Positions 9,501-10,451 of a stretch of 10,451 nucleotides of DNA are shown one piece after another. Within the stretch, counting starts at the first letter, position 1, and each line of letters begins with the position of its first letter. The stretch covers positions 45,518 through 55,968 of the forward strand of contig NAOQ01000111.1 of the NCBI GenBank assembly GCA_002751075.1, read 5' to 3'. The position numbers and the translations under genes were made by a program. Source of the DNA: Ichthyophonus hoferi. Its lineage: Eukaryota; Opisthokonta; Ichthyosporea; Ichthyophonida; Ichthyophonidae. The notes under the pieces were generated by a model. The model was not told where the DNA came from, ran no database searches, and was given only the letters and a program-made list of their open reading frames with translations.

Positions 9501-9919
9501 AAATGAAATGGGGGCATGAAGAGAAATATACATAAAGAGATAGATTGAGGGAAATAGATAGAGATATAAGTTGGATTATAACTATATATGGTGTATTATA
9601 TATATATATATACGAAAGAAAGAAGGAAAAACAAAACAAAAAAAAATAGCCGAGAGAAATATGCGCACATGTGTATGTTGTTTTATACATATATCCAAAT
9701 AATATGATATCCATTCATACAGAAATGTACATAGATAAATAGACACATAGATAAAGATATATAGATATATATATACAACTAGATTGAGAAAAGGATAATA
9801 AAATAAACACTATTCCATACCGATTCCAGATAAAGGCCTACAAATGGTGCGCAATACTCCAATCGAATAACTGAATACACCACCAACTTGAAAAAGGTGG
9901 CCAATACTAAACGCTTAGT
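3455..9919 (-). CDS. STAG: Cohesin subunit SA/STAG (Scc3), C-terminal part, 10 exons
   Basis: STAG/Scc3 is the HEAT-repeat subunit of nuclear cohesin. It binds the kleisin RAD21 and helps load and hold the ring on DNA. Exons in transcript order are 9821-9919, 9371-9463, 8649-8685, 7997-8095, 7210-7318, 6267-6385, 4911-4960, 4461-4543, 3964-4148 and 3455-3522. They sum to 942 bases: 313 residues and a stop. Intron phases are 0,0,1,1,2,1,0,2,1 and all match. Recognisable blocks, compared from memory with human STAG2, are KRLVLATFFKLVVYSV (RRNLLAAFSKLIIYDI), YRFSLSFG (RRFALTFG), FIHQEGIKYSL (MLHKDGIEFAF), GYLDILQEFSLRL (AFLDILSEFSSKL) and W-x-PL near the end of the helical part. The tail (about residues 180-313) is divergent: acidic linker, Lys/Arg-rich stretch, acidic end. 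The loop before YRFSLSFG is shorter than in vertebrates. The N-terminal region is outside the window. I am confident of the family. Which paralogue it is cannot be told, and many invertebrates have one. Confidence 0.93.
3550..3570. repeat. (TAA)7 microsatellite
   Basis: Seven perfect TAA units in the last STAG intron, about 30 bases from the acceptor. Confidence 0.9.
3708..3765. repeat. ATAC/TATA microsatellite
   Basis: Imperfect alternation of TATA, ATGT and ATAC units in the last STAG intron. Confidence 0.75.
3964..4148 (-). CDS. STAG: STAG exon 9 of 10 in window (basic tail)
   Basis: It encodes 61 codons from VEGLSKPTKSGKKPRERKPA to LARATRSRRTAAMHLYDSSI. It is Lys/Arg-rich with likely nuclear-localisation or DNA-contact segments, as in other STAG tails. 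The acceptor is catatatag. The donor at A|GTGGGT (edge 3964) keeps the last exon in frame. A GT four bases further on would shift it. DSSIM followed by MDQES resembles the SIMDES near the STAG2 C-terminus. Confidence 0.85.
4149..4460 (-). other. STAG intron (312 b)
   Basis: GT-AG, phase 2, AT-rich. It has only a short purine-rich patch near 4223-4246. The open frame crossing into it from the neighbouring exon is on the wrong frame for that exon. Confidence 0.8.
4461..4543 (-). CDS. STAG: STAG exon 8 of 10 in window (linker)
   Basis: It encodes EIEGFLSGGDGTPTPVETGT and AEKVDSE, ending in a split Gly codon (phase 2). The acceptor is tgcactcag and the donor is GG|GTATGT. FLSGGDGTPTP may correspond to the LLAGGDDDTMS stretch of vertebrate STAG, which is an inference from weak similarity. 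It is probably disordered. Confidence 0.85.
4544..4910 (-). other. STAG intron (367 b)
   Basis: GT-AG, phase 0. It holds a TATG/TGTG microsatellite (about 4565-4655), an A-rich purine run (4664-4689) and an AG repeat (4835-4855). No gene is seen. Confidence 0.8.
4565..4655. repeat. TATG/TGTG microsatellite
   Basis: Imperfect TATG repeat with TATATG and GAGT variants, beginning about 20 bases from the exon 8 acceptor on the transcript's intron side. Confidence 0.8.
4911..4960 (-). CDS. STAG: STAG exon 7 of 10 in window (tail begins)
   Basis: It encodes RRMSAKEIPRSDVAEE after a split Val codon. The acceptor is ccactcacag and the donor is GAG|GTATGT. The sequence is not conserved in the family, but both splice sites and both phases fit their neighbours. 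Confidence 0.85.
4981..5040. repeat. 30-base tandem duplication
   Basis: Two adjacent 30-base units, each beginning ATTAG and ending TTAAGA, are identical at 26 of 30 positions. A third partial unit (ATCAGTATGA) follows. It starts 20 bases from the exon 7 acceptor. Confidence 0.85.
5401..5424. repeat. Three 8-base tandem repeats (CGAGTGAT)
   Basis: Two perfect CGAGTGAT units and one CGAGTGAC, next to a relatively GC-rich patch in the largest intron. Confidence 0.85.
6267..6385 (-). CDS. STAG: STAG exon 6 of 10 in window
   Basis: It encodes 39 residues from YDYLVKKGDILQCSNQ through MDWDPLNRMKKELKRISEG to RKE, entering in phase 2 and leaving in phase 1. The acceptor is tgcatttag and the donor is the consensus GTGAGT. 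YDYLVKK corresponds to STAG2 YVYLEKF and the W-x-PL segment to VWLPLMSYRNSL, so this closes the conserved helical region. Confidence 0.92.
6386..7209 (-). other. STAG intron (824 b), very AT-rich
   Basis: GT-AG, phase 2. It holds a degenerate TAATATAG-type repeat (about 6625-6780) and a TATAATA cluster (about 7030-7083). Open frames of about 70 codons on both strands at 6390-6652 overlap each other and look like low-complexity shadows. Confidence 0.75.
6625..6780. repeat. Degenerate AT-rich tandem repeat
   Basis: Many diverged copies of a TAATATAG/TAATGATA-like motif without a clean period. Confidence 0.5.
7210..7318 (-). CDS. STAG: STAG exon 5 of 10 in window (GC-rich exon)
   Basis: It encodes NEIDGAQGPPRIGRVGYLDI followed by LQEFSLRLNSADASQ, with split Val and Ile codons at its edges. 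The acceptor is tgtacacag and the donor is CAAAT|GTATAG. YLDILQEFSLRL matches STAG2 FLDILSEFSSKL, and the Gly-Pro-Pro before it matches the SHPPLN loop. By my count 60 of 109 bases are G or C, far above the window. The 61-codon open frame on the opposite strand is a shadow. Confidence 0.92.
7319..7996 (-). other. STAG intron (678 b)
   Basis: GT-AG, phase 1. It has an A-rich purine tract at about 7811-7873. The rest is unremarkable AT-rich sequence without a supportable gene. Confidence 0.8.
7997..8095 (-). CDS. STAG: STAG exon 4 of 10 in window
   Basis: It encodes QAYRFSLSFGVGIKAREQQR and then FIHQEGIKYSLS, with a split Glu codon at its 5' side. I chose the acceptor at catcatag (exon edge 8095) because YRFSLSFG then aligns with the conserved STAG2 RRFALTFG. 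A second in-frame acceptor, ttttggag (edge 8062), would remove 11 codons. The donor is TCAG|GTACAT, phase 1. Confidence 0.9.
8096..8648 (-). other. STAG intron (553 b) with long purine tract
   Basis: GT-AG, phase 1. A long, almost T- and C-poor tract lies at about 8458-8610 on the plus strand (pyrimidine-rich in the transcript). An irregular TATA/CATA repeat lies at about 8278-8400. No gene is seen. Confidence 0.8.
8649..8685 (-). CDS. STAG: STAG exon 3 of 10 in window (37-base mini-exon)
   Basis: It encodes LLAGDTDLVTLK plus the first base of a Glu codon. The acceptor is gaacaccag and the donor is AAAG|GTACTT. It covers the loop between two STAG helices, which is longer in vertebrates. It was found by phase: it enters in phase 0 and leaves in phase 1, exactly what the flanking exons need. 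Confidence 0.85.
9142..9230. repeat. Inverted repeat flanked by 9-base direct repeats
   Basis: The perfect 13-base arms AGCTTGTAATTAA (9153-9165) and its complement (9201-9213) enclose 35 bases. ATTAAAGCA occurs directly on both sides (9142-9150 and 9222-9230). This resembles a tiny terminal-inverted-repeat insertion with a target duplication, but the spacing from arm to direct repeat differs (2 and 8 bases), so chance or a simple hairpin remains possible. Confidence 0.4.
9235..9313. repeat. 39/40-base tandem duplication
   Basis: The units 9235-9273 and 9274-9313 both begin GGGCCA and end with AAGAGAT. They share most of the middle (TATTA, GTATATTA, AGTAA). Confidence 0.85.
9371..9463 (-). 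CDS. STAG: STAG exon 2 of 10 in window
   Basis: It encodes 31 residues, with DYREVVKHMFSKLREQN and ACRLIHLYLTQ recognisable. The acceptor is a CA-repeat followed by CAG and the donor is CAG|GTAGAT; it is phase 0 at both ends. It matches the STAG2 helices around IIKETLSKTRQI and CAKTLILSLQQL. Confidence 0.93.
9464..9820 (-). other. STAG intron (357 b) with microsatellites
   Basis: GT-AG, phase 0. It holds an ATAGATA-type repeat at about 9729-9776, a TA run at about 9597-9612 and a purine-rich stretch on the plus strand at about 9613-9648. A short GT repeat at 9465-9478 forms the acceptor side. No gene is seen. Confidence 0.8.
9821..9919 (-). CDS. STAG: STAG exon 1 of 10 in window (internal exon)
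   Basis: It encodes 33 residues, beginning TKRLVLATFFKLVVYSVIRL and ending APFVGLYLES. The acceptor context is ttgcaccag and the donor is GTATGG; it ends in phase 0. It aligns with the STAG2 stretch RRNLLAAFSKLIIYDI through the following helix. It starts in phase 0, so the next exon upstream (beyond the window) should end on a whole codon. Confidence 0.9.
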
Positions 9920-10451
9920 CTGGTGCAAACACACACCTATTGGTTAGTGGGAAGGGGAAAAATGATAGGAAGAAATATAATTGTGTAGAAGAGGTCCAAT
10001 GCCGTGCGTGCAAGGGGTTATTTGGTTACCGAAATTTCATGTTGAGATTATCGGTGGGCATCTATATCAATACTTAGATGTATTTAAAAGTTAAAGTTAG
10101 AATTCTCCAATAGTTAAAAATTAAGAAAATACATTATCAAATCAGTGGTAGTTGTCACAGGAAGATTAATTTTCAATCAATCACAAGCCATCACCACTAC
10201 GCCATATTCAACCAATAATATCACCCATATTAGTCTTTTAGATAATGCTATTATATGATATTTCATAGCCATGGATTTGAAGATGATGGCGTTTAGATTA
10301 AACTATAGAGTCTATAACCAGAATTAACTAACAGGATAGAGGTAGGGAAAGGCTAGGGTGAAAAAAAGAAAGAAAGATCAAAATGAAACGAATATAGAGA
10401 ACGAGATACATTCATAGATATATTCATACATACACACCTGCCTATATATAT
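9920..10451. other. Intronic sequence upstream of the first visible STAG exon
   Basis: It is presumably STAG intron. It holds a purine-rich tract (about 10338-10390) and an ATAC-type microsatellite to the right edge. No coding block that fits STAG is visible. Confidence 0.6.

Noticed and set aside
4020-10215. Frequent CCAAT/ATTGG motifs
   Set aside because: A rough expectation from base composition is about 20 across both strands, close to what I saw, so there is no clear excess.
10438-10451. Possible end of a further upstream STAG exon before a GTGTGT donor
   Set aside because: Only 14 bases of TA-rich sequence are visible. They do not resemble the STAG residues expected before TKRLVLA.

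Overview
The window looks like nuclear DNA of an AT-rich animal, probably an invertebrate. It has one gene split by nine GT-AG introns, abundant microsatellites, and no bacterial-style gene packing. I cannot place the species; a sponge-like or other early-branching animal is only an impression.

The right two thirds (about 3263-9919, minus strand) hold the 3' part of a gene for the cohesin subunit SA/STAG (yeast Scc3). Ten coding exons join in frame with every intron phase matching. They give 313 codons plus a stop, which is the C-terminal quarter or so of the protein. The helical part matches the C-terminal STAG region that contains, in human STAG2, the blocks RRFALTFG, LHKDGIEFAF and LDILSEF. 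It is followed by a short acidic/Gly-Thr-Pro linker, a Lys/Arg-rich tail and an acidic end. The N-terminal part lies beyond the right edge. A poly(A) signal with a GU-rich element follows the stop.

The introns (about 310-1310 bases) are AT-rich. They carry microsatellites, small tandem duplications, one inverted repeat flanked by short direct repeats, and strand-biased purine tracts that recur in most introns.

The left part (1 to about 1750) holds two diverged direct copies, about 1.06 kb apart, of an unrecognised former coding unit. Both copies open with the same Met-Ser-Asn start, and many of the differences between them are synonymous, so an ancestral protein was once under selection. Both now look broken. 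Between them and the STAG gene (about 1750-3262) there is a near-perfect hairpin and a long T run, but no gene I can support.

I found no convincing undescribed system. The best leads are the duplicated orphan unit, a possible in-frame alternative acceptor inside a conserved STAG helix, and the recurrent intronic purine tracts.
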